This document shows positions 47,002 through 55,867 of a DNA stretch of 57,898 nucleotides, in pieces. The stretch comes from Acetatifactor sp. (GTDB lineage Bacteria; Bacillota; Clostridia; Lachnospirales; Lachnospiraceae). Made by a program: the position numbers and the translations under genes. Position 1 is the first letter of the stretch; the number at the start of each line of letters is the position of its first letter. The DNA lies in contig JAFLRM010000020.1 in NCBI GenBank assembly GCA_022511465.1, forward strand, positions 1 to 57,898, in the 5' to 3' direction. Under the pieces are notes generated by a model that was not told the origin of the DNA, searched no databases, and worked only from the letters and a program-made list of their open reading frames with translations.

Positions 47002-49095
47002 TTACTTCGCCAACAACATCATGATTTCATTACTTCTCGCCACAAACTTCGTCATAGCGTCCGCCGCAAGCGGAGCGTGCTGAATCTTCGCCAGATCGTA
47101 GAGCTGCTCGCAGATCATCTCCACATTCTCCCCGTCCTGATGCTCCGTCACATACTGCACCAGAGGATGATTTGCGTTGAGGATCAGCGTCTCGCCCTCG
47201 CTGCCGAAATCTCCCAGTCCCATGCCGGAAGAGGCGTACATCTTCATCATATCCTGCATACGTCTGCTGTCCTCGGACAACGTGATCATGGAGGATATCT
47301 TCTTGTTCTTCAACTTCTCCACTTTGATGGTGATCTTATCATTCTTCAGAGCTTTCTTCATGATCTTGGCAATGTTCTCCGCCTGCTCCTCCAGCTCCTT
47401 CTCCACCTTCTTGGAGGTCTTGGACTTCAGCGCGTCCGTCACATCCGCGTCAATGCGCTGGAAACGAATGCCTTCGTTCTTGGACTCCAACTGCTGGATG
47501 AAGGGCTGATCGATATTGTGGTTTAAGATTACAGCATCCATCTTCGCCGCCTTGAACATATTGATATACTGGCCCTGCTGCTGCTCATCGGTGACATAGT
47601 AGATGACTTTTTCTTTCTTCTCCTCTTCGCCTTCGTCTTCTGCATCTTCCGGCGTGTCGGTCACTACCTCAGCCTCCACTTTCTCCCCGTTTTCATCCAC
47701 GGCGCTCCCGGTTTCCTCCTCGGTGTCGATAGGATTTACCTCCAGACACTCCGGAAGGGTCAGATACTTACCCTCCAGATTCTTAAACAGAATGTAGTCT
47801 GTCATCTTCTCACAGAACTTGTCGTCCCTGAGGCACCCAAACTTGATGAAAGGACTGATGTCATCCCAGTACTTGTCATACTCCTCTTTCTCCGTCTTGC
47901 ACATGCCGGACAGCTTGTCTGCCACCTTCTTGGTGATATACTCGGAAATCTTCTTTACAAAGCCATCGTTCTGCAGCGCGCTGCGCGATACGTTAAGCGG
48001 CAGATCCGGACAGTCGATGACACCTTTCAACAGAAGCAAAAACTCCGGAATGACCTCCTTGATATTATCCGCGATAAACACCTGATTGTTGTACAGCTTG
48101 ATGGTGCCCTCGATGGACTCATACTCCATATTGATCTTGGGGAAGTACAAAATACCCTTTAAATTAAAAGGATAATCCATGTTCAGGTGGATCCAGAACA
48201 GAGGCTCCTTGTAATCCTGAAATACCTTGCGATAGAACTCCAGATACTCCTCCTTAGTGCAGGCACTGGGACTCTTGGTCCAAAGAGGCTCCGTCTCGTT
48301 CACCAGCTCGGGGCGCTTCCTGATCTTCAGTTTCTCCTCCTGCTCGCTATCCGAAGCTGATTCCTCTCCCTCCTTGGGCTCGGGATGGATCTCCTCGATC
48401 ACCACATCGTCAGGCAGCTTCTCATCCGCCTTGATGATCTGTGTCTCCTTGGTATCTGCCTTGGAGAGATAAATCTCCGTGGGCATGAAGGAACAATACT
48501 TCTTCACAACCTCTCTTGCCTTGTACTCGTTACAGAACTCCAGACAATCCTCGTTTAAGAACAGGGTGATGGTAGTACCCACCTCCGTTCTGTCGCCGTC
48601 CTCCATGGAGAAATTGGTGCCGCCGTCACACTCCCAGTGTACCGCCTTTGCACCCTCCTTGTAGGACAGAGTGTCGATATGCACCTCGTCCGCCACCATG
48701 AATGCAGAATAAAAACCCAGACCAAAATGACCAATGATCTGGTCTGCATTGCTCTTGTCCTTGTATTTCTCAATGAAATCCGTTGCGCCGGAGAAAGCGA
48801 TCTGATTGATGTATTCCTCCACTTCATCCGCCGTCATTCCGAGACCATTGTCCACAAACTTAAGCGTCTTCTTCTCCGGGTCCACGATCACGTCGATCCT
48901 TCCCTTGTAACCATCGGGCAGAGAGTACTCTCCCATCATGTCAATCTTCTTAAGCTTTGTCACGGCGTCACAGCCGTTGGAGATCAACTCTCTGTAAAAA
49001 ATGTCATGGTCCGAATACATCCATTTCTTGATGATCGGAAAAATATTTTCGCTGCTGATTGACAAGCTGCCGTTCTTTGCTGCCATCTTCACCAC
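47002..49095 (-). CDS. htpG: Hsp90-family chaperone HtpG
   Basis: 697 residues, slightly longer than E. coli HtpG because of acidic insertions (for example around residues 240-260 and 490-525, rich in Glu and Asp). The N-terminal ATP-binding motifs are present: FYRELISNGCDAVTKL, DNGLGMTADEV, and IGHFGLGFYSAFMVAD. The middle domain has LPLNVSRSALQND. Two starts are possible: GTG at 49095 with AAAGGA five bases upstream, or ATG at 49086. It is monocistronic, with a promoter and a perfect CIRCE upstream. Confidence 0.95.
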   Translation of the reverse strand: MVKMAAKNGSLSISSENIFPIIKKWMYSDHDIFYRELISNGCDAVTKLKKIDMMGEYSLPDGYKGRIDVIVDPEKKTLKFVDNGLGMTADEVEEYINQIAFSGATDFIEKYKDKSNADQIIGHFGLGFYSAFMVADEVHIDTLSYKEGAKAVHWECDGGTNFSMEDGDRTEVGTTITLFLNEDCLEFCNEYKAREVVKKYCSFMPTEIYLSKADTKETQIIKADEKLPDDVVIEEIHPEPKEGEESASDSEQEEKLKIRKRPELVNETEPLWTKSPSACTKEEYLEFYRKVFQDYKEPLFWIHLNMDYPFNLKGILYFPKINMEYESIEGTIKLYNNQVFIADNIKEVIPEFLLLLKGVIDCPDLPLNVSRSALQNDGFVKKISEYITKKVADKLSGMCKTEKEEYDKYWDDISPFIKFGCLRDDKFCEKMTDYILFKNLEGKYLTLPECLEVNPIDTEEETGSAVDENGEKVEAEVVTDTPEDAEDEGEEEKKEKVIYYVTDEQQQGQYINMFKAAKMDAVILNHNIDQPFIQQLESKNEGIRFQRIDADVTDALKSKTSKKVEKELEEQAENIAKIMKKALKNDKITIKVEKLKNKKISSMITLSEDSRRMQDMMKMYASSGMGLGDFGSEGETLILNANHPLVQYVTEHQDGENVEMICEQLYDLAKIQHAPLAADAMTKFVARSNEIMMLLAK

Positions 49096-49168
49096 ATTCC
49101 TTTCCTGTGCTTTCTTTGTAAAGCAGTTATTTGAGACTCTGACTCCCAGTCATACCTCATTACTCACA

Positions 49169-49197
49169 AGTGTAAACTTCTCCAAAATAAAAGTCAA
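49169..49197 (-). promoter_or_regulatory. Sigma-A promoter of htpG
   Basis: Minus strand TTGACT (49192-49197), 17 bases, TACACT (49169-49174). It lies 8 bp downstream of the CIRCE element in the direction of transcription. Confidence 0.65.
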
Positions 49198-49205
49198 GAT
49201 AAAAT

Positions 49206-49232
49206 TAGCACTCGTTTTGAACGAGTGCTAAT
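49206..49232. promoter_or_regulatory. CIRCE operator (HrcA binding site)
   Basis: TTAGCACTC-N9-GAGTGCTAA, an exact match to the CIRCE consensus including the spacer. It lies 110-140 bp upstream of htpG and after the stop of the PrsA-like gene, so htpG is the only same-strand target. HrcA repression with heat induction is expected from the known system. Confidence 0.95.
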
Positions 49233-49285
49233 AATACATTGTGAAACCGCATATTTACTAGACTTTTCGATTTCTAAAATTTTTC

Positions 49286-49306
49286 TAAAAAGCCTTTCCT
49301 GGCTAA
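49286..49306 (-). terminator. Weak terminator at the end of the PrsA-like gene
   Basis: Minus strand AGCC-AGGAAA-GGCT followed by TTTTAG; the stem overlaps the stop codon. Only a 4-bp stem, so efficiency is doubtful. Confidence 0.4.
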
Positions 49307-50409
49307 TTGGGAAAATACTTCGTATACACCTCAAAAAAACTTGAGGTGGTCACTTCGCTGTCATGGATCAGTGTCAATTCTTCCCAGAGGTCTTCGTTCA
49401 GGCTGCGCACCAGCGTGGAGACAAAGGCGTCGTACTCCTGCCCGAACACTTCCCTGCGTCGCTCCTCCACAATCTCCAACTTGTTGGCGTCCGTCTCCTC
49501 TCGGTCAAAGGTATTGAGACACTTGATAATGTGATACCCGGACTCCGTCTCCACCACTTGACTGACCTCTCCCGTCTCCAGATTGAAAGCCGCCTCCTCG
49601 AAAACCACATCCATCTCGCCTTTTCCAAAGGAATAGGTAAGCGTGGTATCTTCGCTGTACTGGGTGGCAAGTTCCGCAAAATCATGCTCTCCATCCACAG
49701 CAAACTCTCTGACTTCACTGGCCCTATCATAGACCACCCTCTTCTGTTCCTCCGGATAATTTATGCGGTTACCCGCACCGTCCCGCATTGTGGTGCTGAA
49801 AAAAATATGCTGCACTGTGATGGTTCTCGCCTCGTCATCGCTGATCTCCGGATTGATGTCCTGTATGATCTGCTGGTAGACCTTGTCCGCCAACGCATAC
49901 TCCCGGTACATTTTCTCCACATCCCCCTGAGAGATTCCCATTAGTTTTATCTCTTTCTCATTGAGGGAAGTAAAATACTCCTCCGCGGCACGCTTCACCT
50001 TCTCCTCCTCAGACTTGTCCAGCGTTACCCCTTGATCCTTTGCCAGCAGATACATGGACTTGATCTGGGCGATCCGCGCAAGCACAGTCTCTTTCACGTT
50101 CTCCTCCAGCGTCACACCGTCCAGAGTAGTGTTCCATATCTCCACTCCGTAGACGCTCTCGTACTGGTTTTGAACCGTAGTCAGGTAGACCATGATCTCC
50201 GGCTTGGTACAGACCTCATCCTCTATGCGGAACACCTCGTTTCTGCCAAAACCGGTGGTAAACACCACCTTGGTGCCGTCCCCGTTGCCGCAGGCCGTCA
50301 GGCTAAGCAAACTTAAGCCTACAGTCAAAAAAGAGGCGCACAGACGGGAACATGCCCCGGTAAAATGTTTCCTCTTTGCCACATTGTTTAAAATTTCTTT
50401 CCTTGACAT
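49303..50409 (-). CDS. PrsA-like peptidylprolyl isomerase lipoprotein
   Basis: 368-residue predicted extracellular foldase. The signal peptide ends in the lipobox LTAC (about residue 41), after a long basic N-terminus. A helical SurA-like region precedes a parvulin domain at about 205-310: VQHIFFST, FAELATQYSEDTT, SFGKGEMDVVFEEAAFNLETGEVS and GYHIIKCL are the conserved core. It should help fold secreted proteins at the membrane-wall interface. ATG 50409 was chosen over a TTG one codon upstream, with AAAGG about ten bases before it. Confidence 0.88.
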   Translation of the reverse strand: MSRKEILNNVAKRKHFTGACSRLCASFLTVGLSLLSLTACGNGDGTKVVFTTGFGRNEVFRIEDEVCTKPEIMVYLTTVQNQYESVYGVEIWNTTLDGVTLEENVKETVLARIAQIKSMYLLAKDQGVTLDKSEEEKVKRAAEEYFTSLNEKEIKLMGISQGDVEKMYREYALADKVYQQIIQDINPEISDDEARTITVQHIFFSTTMRDGAGNRINYPEEQKRVVYDRASEVREFAVDGEHDFAELATQYSEDTTLTYSFGKGEMDVVFEEAAFNLETGEVSQVVETESGYHIIKCLNTFDREETDANKLEIVEERRREVFGQEYDAFVSTLVRSLNEDLWEELTLIHDSEVTTSSFFEVYTKYFPN

Positions 50410-50426
50410 CAATCTTAAACCTTTCT

Positions 50427-50468
50427 TATAAAAATACCCACGTTGCTGTCCGGCAGTTCCGTGGGTAT
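50427..50468 (-). terminator. Rho-independent terminator after ilvE
   Basis: ATACCCACG pairs with CGTGGGTAT across a 17-base loop, and the minus-strand side ends in TTTTTATAA. It separates ilvE from the PrsA-like gene. Confidence 0.8.
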
Positions 50469-50507
50469 TGTATATCTTTCTATCATTTTGATATGCCGCT
50501 GTCCACC

Positions 50508-51533
50508 TTACTCAATCACGTGGATCCATCCCTCAGGAGCTTCGATCCTTCCCATCTGGATGCCGGTCAGAGTGTCATACAGCTTCTTGGTAATAGGGCC
50601 CATCTCGCTCATTCCACTGGGGAAGCAGATCTCCTTGCCATGATCCACGATCTTGCCCACAGGGGAGATCACTGCCGCGGTGCCGCAGAGACCACACTCC
50701 GCAAAGTCCTTCACCTCGTCCAGATAGACTTCTCTCTCCTCTACCTCCAGACCTAAATACTCCTTTGCAACATGCATCAAAGAGCGGCGAGTGATGGAGG
50801 GCAGAATGCTGTCGGACTTAGGGGTAACAACCTTGTTATCCTTGGTGATAAAGAGGAAATTGGCGCCGCCTGTCTCCTCCACCTTGGTCCTGGTGCCGGG
50901 ATCGAGATACAGATTCTCGTCAAAGCCTTCCTTGTGCGCGTTCACAATGGCATGAAGGCTCATGGCGTAGTTCAGACCGGCCTTGATATTGCCGGTTCCA
51001 TGCGGTGCCGCGCGGTCAAAATCGCTGACGCGGATGGTAATGGGTTTCGCACCGCCCTTGAAATAAGGCCCTACCGGCGTGCAGAGAATACGAAACTGAT
51101 ACTCATCGGCAGGCTTTACGCCGATAACCGGGTTGGAACCAAAGATATAGGGACGGACATACAAGGTCGCGCCGCTGCCATAGGGGGGCACATACGCCGC
51201 GTTGGCCGCCACAACCTTGGTCACTGCCTCAAGGAAACGGCCCTTGGGCAGAACCGGAATCTCCAATCTCGCTGCAGAAGCCGCCAGTCTCTCGTCATTT
51301 AAATCAGGACGGAAGGTCACGATGTGTCCGTCATCCGTGGTGTAGGCCTTCAAACCCTCAAACACGGTCTGTGCATACTGAAGCACACCTGCACACTCAT
51401 TCAGGGTGATGGTGTGATCCGCTGTGAGCGCACCCTCATCCCACGCGCCGTCCTTATAGTTGGACACATAGCTGTAATCTGTCTGAATATATGAAAAAGC
51501 CAAATTACCCCAGTCAATATTCTTCTTTTCCAT
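50508..51533 (-). CDS. ilvE: Branched-chain amino acid aminotransferase
   Basis: 341-residue class IV PLP transaminase making Val, Leu and Ile from their 2-oxoacids. GNIKAGLNYAMSLHA contains the Schiff-base Lys region context of the family (K in NIKAGLNYA), and EETGGANFLFI and GLCGTAAVISPVGKI are conserved. Start 51533 (MEKKNIDWGNLAFSY) has GGAAG upstream; the frame is open to 51680, overlapping the lipoprotein gene, without support. No other ilv genes are nearby. A terminator follows. Confidence 0.94.
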   Translation of the reverse strand: MEKKNIDWGNLAFSYIQTDYSYVSNYKDGAWDEGALTADHTITLNECAGVLQYAQTVFEGLKAYTTDDGHIVTFRPDLNDERLAASAARLEIPVLPKGRFLEAVTKVVAANAAYVPPYGSGATLYVRPYIFGSNPVIGVKPADEYQFRILCTPVGPYFKGGAKPITIRVSDFDRAAPHGTGNIKAGLNYAMSLHAIVNAHKEGFDENLYLDPGTRTKVEETGGANFLFITKDNKVVTPKSDSILPSITRRSLMHVAKEYLGLEVEEREVYLDEVKDFAECGLCGTAAVISPVGKIVDHGKEICFPSGMSEMGPITKKLYDTLTGIQMGRIEAPEGWIHVIE

Positions 51534-51621
51534 TGCTTCTTCCTTCTTTCCTGAATATTTCATTCCCATTATCATACTTTTTCCAAGAAAAGTCAATATC
51601 TCTGTACTATTCTGCATCCGC

Positions 51622-52617
51622 CTATTCCGCCAGCGTGAACGCATCGGCCTCAAAGCCGCCCTCGCCGTCGTAGAGTACATGGAAATGGAAATTTCTATTT
51701 TCCCAGACTACACCGTTTTCCTGCAGGTAACTCATCTCGTCCAGCAAAAACGGTGTCGCCCGCTCCTCAAGCGAAAACGCAAGTGCCACATCGCAGATGA
51801 CCTCGCCATCCTCACCAAAATGAAAATGCGTGATATCCCCCATCGCGAGTCCTTTTATCTCCATGCCGGAAAAATCTGTGCCCGAAAGGCTGTGCTCCTC
51901 GGTTTTGTCCCCGGCCTTGATCCGCAGAACATCGTTCTCATAGGAATAAGTGACCTCCTCACACACCTGCAGTACCTTCTCGTAAGGCATGGAGTAAAGT
52001 GTGTCAAAGTCCTCCTCCACGGAATCAAAGACATTAAGATCCATAACGGACACTCCCGTCCCGGAACCCACATAACAGATCATTCCAATCTCCGGAGTCC
52101 CATCACCGTCATAATCATACGCACAAAATTCTGGCAGGATCCGCCGTATCGTCAAAAAATCTTTGTGAAAGGCGCGGCGTTCTCCCTGATGCTCCAGGAT
52201 CATCAAGCACCCTTCGCTCATTTCCCCATAAATCTTCACTGACACCTCCGGAAGCTCTCCCAGCAGTGCAAGATTTTTCTGCCACCAGTCATCCTGAGTC
52301 AGCTCCTCAGGCATCTTGGCATTGGCGTAATCCTCCTCCGTGAGACTTTCATACCATGACCTCATCTCTTCCTCCAGCCGGGTATGCCATGTCCCCCAAT
52401 AAAAGTCCGCTCCTTCGGACGTTTCTTCCGCGGAAGCATTCTCTGAGGAATCTGACTTTGATAATTCCTCTTCAGTTAAAGAAGTTTCTTCAACGCCGCC
52501 CTCCGCCTGCACCTTGCCTTCCATCATCTCCAAATTCATACCCTGAGTTCCGCAGCCCATCATCAGGACAATCCCCAGCAAACCTGCAGACAAAAGGCTG
52601 GCCAAGCGCTTTATCAT
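51622..52617 (-). CDS. Lipoprotein of unknown function with a DxDGDG motif
   Basis: 331 residues. The signal peptide ends in the lipobox MMGC (about residue 22). An acidic Ser/Glu-rich linker follows, then a globular domain. YDYDGDGTPEIGMI is an EF-hand-like calcium loop of the kind found in FG-GAP/dockerin-type repeats, present once. Start 52617 has AAGG seven bases upstream and lies 4 bp after the folA stop, so the genes are probably coupled. Role unknown. Confidence 0.75.
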   Translation of the reverse strand: MIKRLASLLSAGLLGIVLMMGCGTQGMNLEMMEGKVQAEGGVEETSLTEEELSKSDSSENASAEETSEGADFYWGTWHTRLEEEMRSWYESLTEEDYANAKMPEELTQDDWWQKNLALLGELPEVSVKIYGEMSEGCLMILEHQGERRAFHKDFLTIRRILPEFCAYDYDGDGTPEIGMICYVGSGTGVSVMDLNVFDSVEEDFDTLYSMPYEKVLQVCEEVTYSYENDVLRIKAGDKTEEHSLSGTDFSGMEIKGLAMGDITHFHFGEDGEVICDVALAFSLEERATPFLLDEMSYLQENGVVWENRNFHFHVLYDGEGGFEADAFTLAE

Positions 52618-52621
52618 ACTT

Positions 52622-53110
52622 CTACCTTCTCTCATATTTCACAAACTGATACGCCACGTCAAAATAGGTTTGCTCGTCACTGTCCGCAGTGATCTCCCAC
52701 TCCGGATCGGCGTCCAGATCAGGGAAATAGCTGTCCGCCGCATACGCGCGATCGATCCTGGTGACATGGGCCACATTGCAATAGGGCAACAGCTGGCGAT
52801 ATATGCTCTCCCCGCCGATCACATACACATCCTCATCCTTATACTTTTTCAGTTCTTCCAAAAGTTCCTCCAGAGAATGAACCACAACAGCTCCCTTCAC
52901 CTGATAAGAAAGATCTTTGGAAAGAATAATGTTTGTGCGATTCTGCAGGGGAAGTCCCTGTGGAAGGGTGGACAAAGTCCTTCGTCCCATGACCACCACC
53001 TTACCCTCCGTCTCCTGCCGGAAATGCTTCTGGTCACTGGGAATACGGATCAAAAGCTCCCCACAGTTGCCGATGGCCCAGTTTTCATCAGCCGCTACTA
53101 TGATGTTCAT
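52622..53110 (-). CDS. folA: Dihydrofolate reductase
   Basis: 162-residue NADPH enzyme regenerating tetrahydrofolate. MNIIVAADENWAIGNCGELLIRIPSDQKHF holds the substrate Asp/Glu region (quoted as two parts: AADENWAIG and IPSDQKHF), VVMGRRTLSTLP binds NADPH, and VYVIGGESIYRQLLPYC is the conserved second glycine motif. It lies downstream of thyA, the enzyme that makes the dihydrofolate it reduces. GAGGAG precedes the ATG. Confidence 0.95.
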   Translation of the reverse strand: MNIIVAADENWAIGNCGELLIRIPSDQKHFRQETEGKVVVMGRRTLSTLPQGLPLQNRTNIILSKDLSYQVKGAVVVHSLEELLEELKKYKDEDVYVIGGESIYRQLLPYCNVAHVTRIDRAYAADSYFPDLDADPEWEITADSDEQTYFDVAYQFVKYERR

Positions 53111-53176
53111 ACTCTCCTCATTTCTGCGCTGTTTCCTGCGCGTGTTCCGGTACGTTTCTCAACACCTTGAGTTTGC

Positions 53177-54025
53177 TCAGATCGCGATAGGAATATCCGT
53201 GATCTGCTCCCCCGTCTCATAGTTGTCCACCCGCACATCGTCCCTGGTAAACCTATAAAAGTCACGGACGTCCGGATTCAGCCAGAAAGTTGGTGCCTCC
53301 CTGGGCTCCCTGGTGATCAACTCCTGTATAATGGGCACATGCCTGTCGTAGATATGGGCATCCGCGATCACGTGCACCAGCTCTCCCACATTCATATCGC
53401 AGACCTGTGCCAGCATATGCACCAACACTGCATACTGCACCACATTCCAGTTGTTTGCCGCGAGCACATCCTGAGACCGCTGATTTAGGATGGCATTCAG
53501 CGTAAGTCTCTCCTCGCCCCGCTTCTGGGTCACATTGAAAGTCATACTATAGGCGCAGGGATACAGGTTCATCTCGTGGAGATCCTGATGCACATAGATG
53601 TTGGTCATGATCCTGCGGCTGAAGGGATTGTTCTTCAGATCGTAGATCACTCTGTCCACCTGATCCATCATCCCCTCTTTATACCGGTGTTTCACACCCA
53701 GCTGATACCCGTAGGCCTTTCCGATGGAACCGTCCTCGTCCGCCCACTCGTCCCAGATATGGCTGTGCAGATCATGGATGTTGTTGGACTTCTGCTGCCA
53801 GATCCAGAGCATCTCGTCCGTGGCAGATTTCAGTGCCGTCCTGCGAAGCGTCATGATCGGAAACTCTTTTGACAGATCGTAGCGGTTCACCACACCAAAT
53901 TTCTTGATCGTGTAGGCCGGCGTCCCATCCGGCCAGTGGGGTCTCACCTTCTCCCCCTCCGTGCTCGTCCCATTCTCCAGAATATCCTTACACATATTGA
54001 TAAAAATTGTATCTGCCAGACTCAT
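53177..54025 (-). CDS. thyA: Thymidylate synthase
   Basis: 282-residue folate-dependent enzyme converting dUMP to dTMP. The nucleophile Cys is in NLYPCAYSMTFNV; the phosphate-binding Arg in PFSRRIMTNIY; the dUMP-binding Asn/Asp in NQRSQDVLAANNWNVVQY; and YDRHVPII follows. Length is close to the standard. AAAAGGAG precedes the ATG. It heads a likely thyA-folA-lipoprotein unit, preceded by strong terminators. Confidence 0.96.
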   Translation of the reverse strand: MSLADTIFINMCKDILENGTSTEGEKVRPHWPDGTPAYTIKKFGVVNRYDLSKEFPIMTLRRTALKSATDEMLWIWQQKSNNIHDLHSHIWDEWADEDGSIGKAYGYQLGVKHRYKEGMMDQVDRVIYDLKNNPFSRRIMTNIYVHQDLHEMNLYPCAYSMTFNVTQKRGEERLTLNAILNQRSQDVLAANNWNVVQYAVLVHMLAQVCDMNVGELVHVIADAHIYDRHVPIIQELITREPREAPTFWLNPDVRDFYRFTRDDVRVDNYETGEQITDIPIAI

Positions 54026-54140
54026 TGCGAACTCCTTTTTACTGATGTATCTTTTTCATGTAAATTCTTATTTCTCTTATCAACAACACATAACGGAATT
54101 GGAAATAATAATTTAAACATTTACCTGTATGCGCCTCGCG

Positions 54141-54166
54141 GAAAAAACGCTGCTTCACGCAGCGTT
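54141..54166 (-). terminator. Rho-independent terminator
   Basis: Minus strand AACGCTGC-5-GCAGCGTT followed by TTTTCC. It is the second of two hairpins after the beta-CASP gene and closes that transcript before thyA. Confidence 0.8.
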
Positions 54167-54183
54167 CTTTCGCCTGAAACATA

Positions 54184-54223
54184 GAAAATCTTAGGCTGTG
54201 TCCTTTTACAGCCTTAGATTTTC
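54184..54223 (-). terminator. Hairpin after the beta-CASP gene
   Basis: A 16-bp stem, GAAAATCTAAGGCTGT against ACAGCCTAAGATTTTC with one mismatch and an 8-base loop. It starts only a few bases after the stop codon. Confidence 0.7.
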
Positions 54224-54226
54224 TTT

Positions 54227-55825
54227 TCAGGCCTCCCACTTATCGCACAATGAGATGATCTGATCCGCAAACCTTGCCATATCCTTGTGGGCCATTCCAT
54301 CGCTCCTTGTAATAATGGCCACAAGCCTCTGTCCTGCTGCCACCAGTCTCGCATAGACGCCGCTGGCAGGCTTCGCCTTCTTCTTGATGGGCATGGGCTC
54401 GGCCTCGTAAGTAAACTTATTGCTCAGAAGATCAAACTCCGTGCCGCTGTAGGGCGCGTAAGCGCGTTGCCCGTACTCCACCTTAAGGCACTCCGTAAAG
54501 GCAGTACAAACGCTGTCCTCCCCGTGCACCACAAACACTTTCTTGGGTTTCTCTTTGAAAGCGGATATCCACTGGATCAACCCCGCCTTGTCCGCGTGGC
54601 CGCTCAGTCCCGCAATCTGGCGGATCTGCGCCCGCACCTGGATTGGCTCTCCGAAGAGCCTAACCTCGGTTGCCCCTTCGACGATACTTCTGCCAAGCGT
54701 CCCCACGGCCTGATAACCCACAAACAGAATCGTGCTCTCCGGCCTCCAAAGGTTATGCTTCAGATGGTGCCTGATGCGCCCGGCCTCGCACATGCCGGAT
54801 GCGGAGATGATGACCTTGGGTGTCTCGTTAAAGTTAATAGCCTTGGACTCGTCGCTGGTGATGGTCAACTTTAACCCTGCGAACGCAATAGGGTTGATCC
54901 CCTCTCTCACAAGTTCCATAGCATCCTCATCATAGCACTCCATCCGGTTCTCCTGAAAGATGCCGGTAGCCTCCACAGCCAGCGGGCTGTCCACATACAC
55001 GGGAAAATTCTCATGTCCTTTCACCAGACGCTCCACCTTGATCTTGCGCAAAAAATACAGCATCTCCTGCGTTCTGCCCACCGCAAAAGAGGGAATAACC
55101 ACGTTTCCGCCCCTGTCAAAGGTCTCCTGAAGAATTGCTGTCAATTCTTTCACATAGTCCGGCCTCTCCGTCGTGTGCATCCTGTCGCCGTAGGTAGACT
55201 CCATCACTACATAATCCGCCTCTGCCGTGGGGGTCGGATCCCTTATCAAAGGCTGGTTGACATTACCGATATCTCCGGAAAATACAATTTTCTTAGTGTA
55301 TCCGTCCTCCGTCAGCCAAACCTCTATGCTGGCAGAGCCCAACAGATGACCAATATCCGTAAAGCGGATCTTCACACCTTCACATACGTTCACTTCCGTA
55401 TTATAGTGGCAGGGCACAATACGCTTGATCAGCCCTTCCGCATCCTCCATGGTATACAGAGGTTCCTGAACATAGCCCTCTGAGGCTCTCTTGGCCTTTC
55501 GATTCTTCCACTCAGCCTCCATCATCTGGATATGAGCGCAGTCACGCAGCATGATACTGCACAGGTCCGCAGAGGCGTCGGTGGTGAATACCTGTCCCCG
55601 GAAACCCTTCGCGTACAGAAGCGGCAACATACCGGAATGATCCACATGGGCATGGGTGAGGAACACATAATCGATCAGACCCTCATCCACCGGAAGAGGG
55701 GCATTATCAAAGACATCGACTCCCTGCTCCATACCGTAGTCCACCAGAATATGCTTCCCATTTACCTCCAGATAATGACAGCTGCCCGTCACTTCATGGT
55801 CTGCTCCAATGAATACCAGCTTCAT
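54227..55825 (-). CDS. Beta-CASP metallo-beta-lactamase-fold RNase-like protein
   Basis: 532 residues. The MBL zinc motif THAHVDHSG and later His/Asp residues (FTDIGHLLGSAS, VFSGDIGN) are present, followed by a beta-CASP domain with PSFAVGRTQEMLYFL and ISASGMCEAGRIRHHL, and the RMMBL end GLSGHADKAGL. This architecture belongs to CPSF-73/RNase-J-related nucleases. The extended C-terminus (about 455-532) is unlike other parts. GGAGAGGG precedes the ATG. It follows the ABC exporter gene by 42 bp. RNA target unknown. Confidence 0.88.
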   Translation of the reverse strand: MKLVFIGADHEVTGSCHYLEVNGKHILVDYGMEQGVDVFDNAPLPVDEGLIDYVFLTHAHVDHSGMLPLLYAKGFRGQVFTTDASADLCSIMLRDCAHIQMMEAEWKNRKAKRASEGYVQEPLYTMEDAEGLIKRIVPCHYNTEVNVCEGVKIRFTDIGHLLGSASIEVWLTEDGYTKKIVFSGDIGNVNQPLIRDPTPTAEADYVVMESTYGDRMHTTERPDYVKELTAILQETFDRGGNVVIPSFAVGRTQEMLYFLRKIKVERLVKGHENFPVYVDSPLAVEATGIFQENRMECYDEDAMELVREGINPIAFAGLKLTITSDESKAINFNETPKVIISASGMCEAGRIRHHLKHNLWRPESTILFVGYQAVGTLGRSIVEGATEVRLFGEPIQVRAQIRQIAGLSGHADKAGLIQWISAFKEKPKKVFVVHGEDSVCTAFTECLKVEYGQRAYAPYSGTEFDLLSNKFTYEAEPMPIKKKAKPASGVYARLVAAGQRLVAIITRSDGMAHKDMARFADQIISLCDKWEA

Positions 55826-55867
55826 ATAACCCTCTCCTTTCCAATTTCCGTCTCTGATCTCCAGCTT

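Noticed and set aside
50508..51680. Longer N-termini for ilvE, purB, purA and atpB
   Set aside because: The extra residues precede conserved starts, overlap other genes or repeats, and the downstream ATGs have better ribosome sites.
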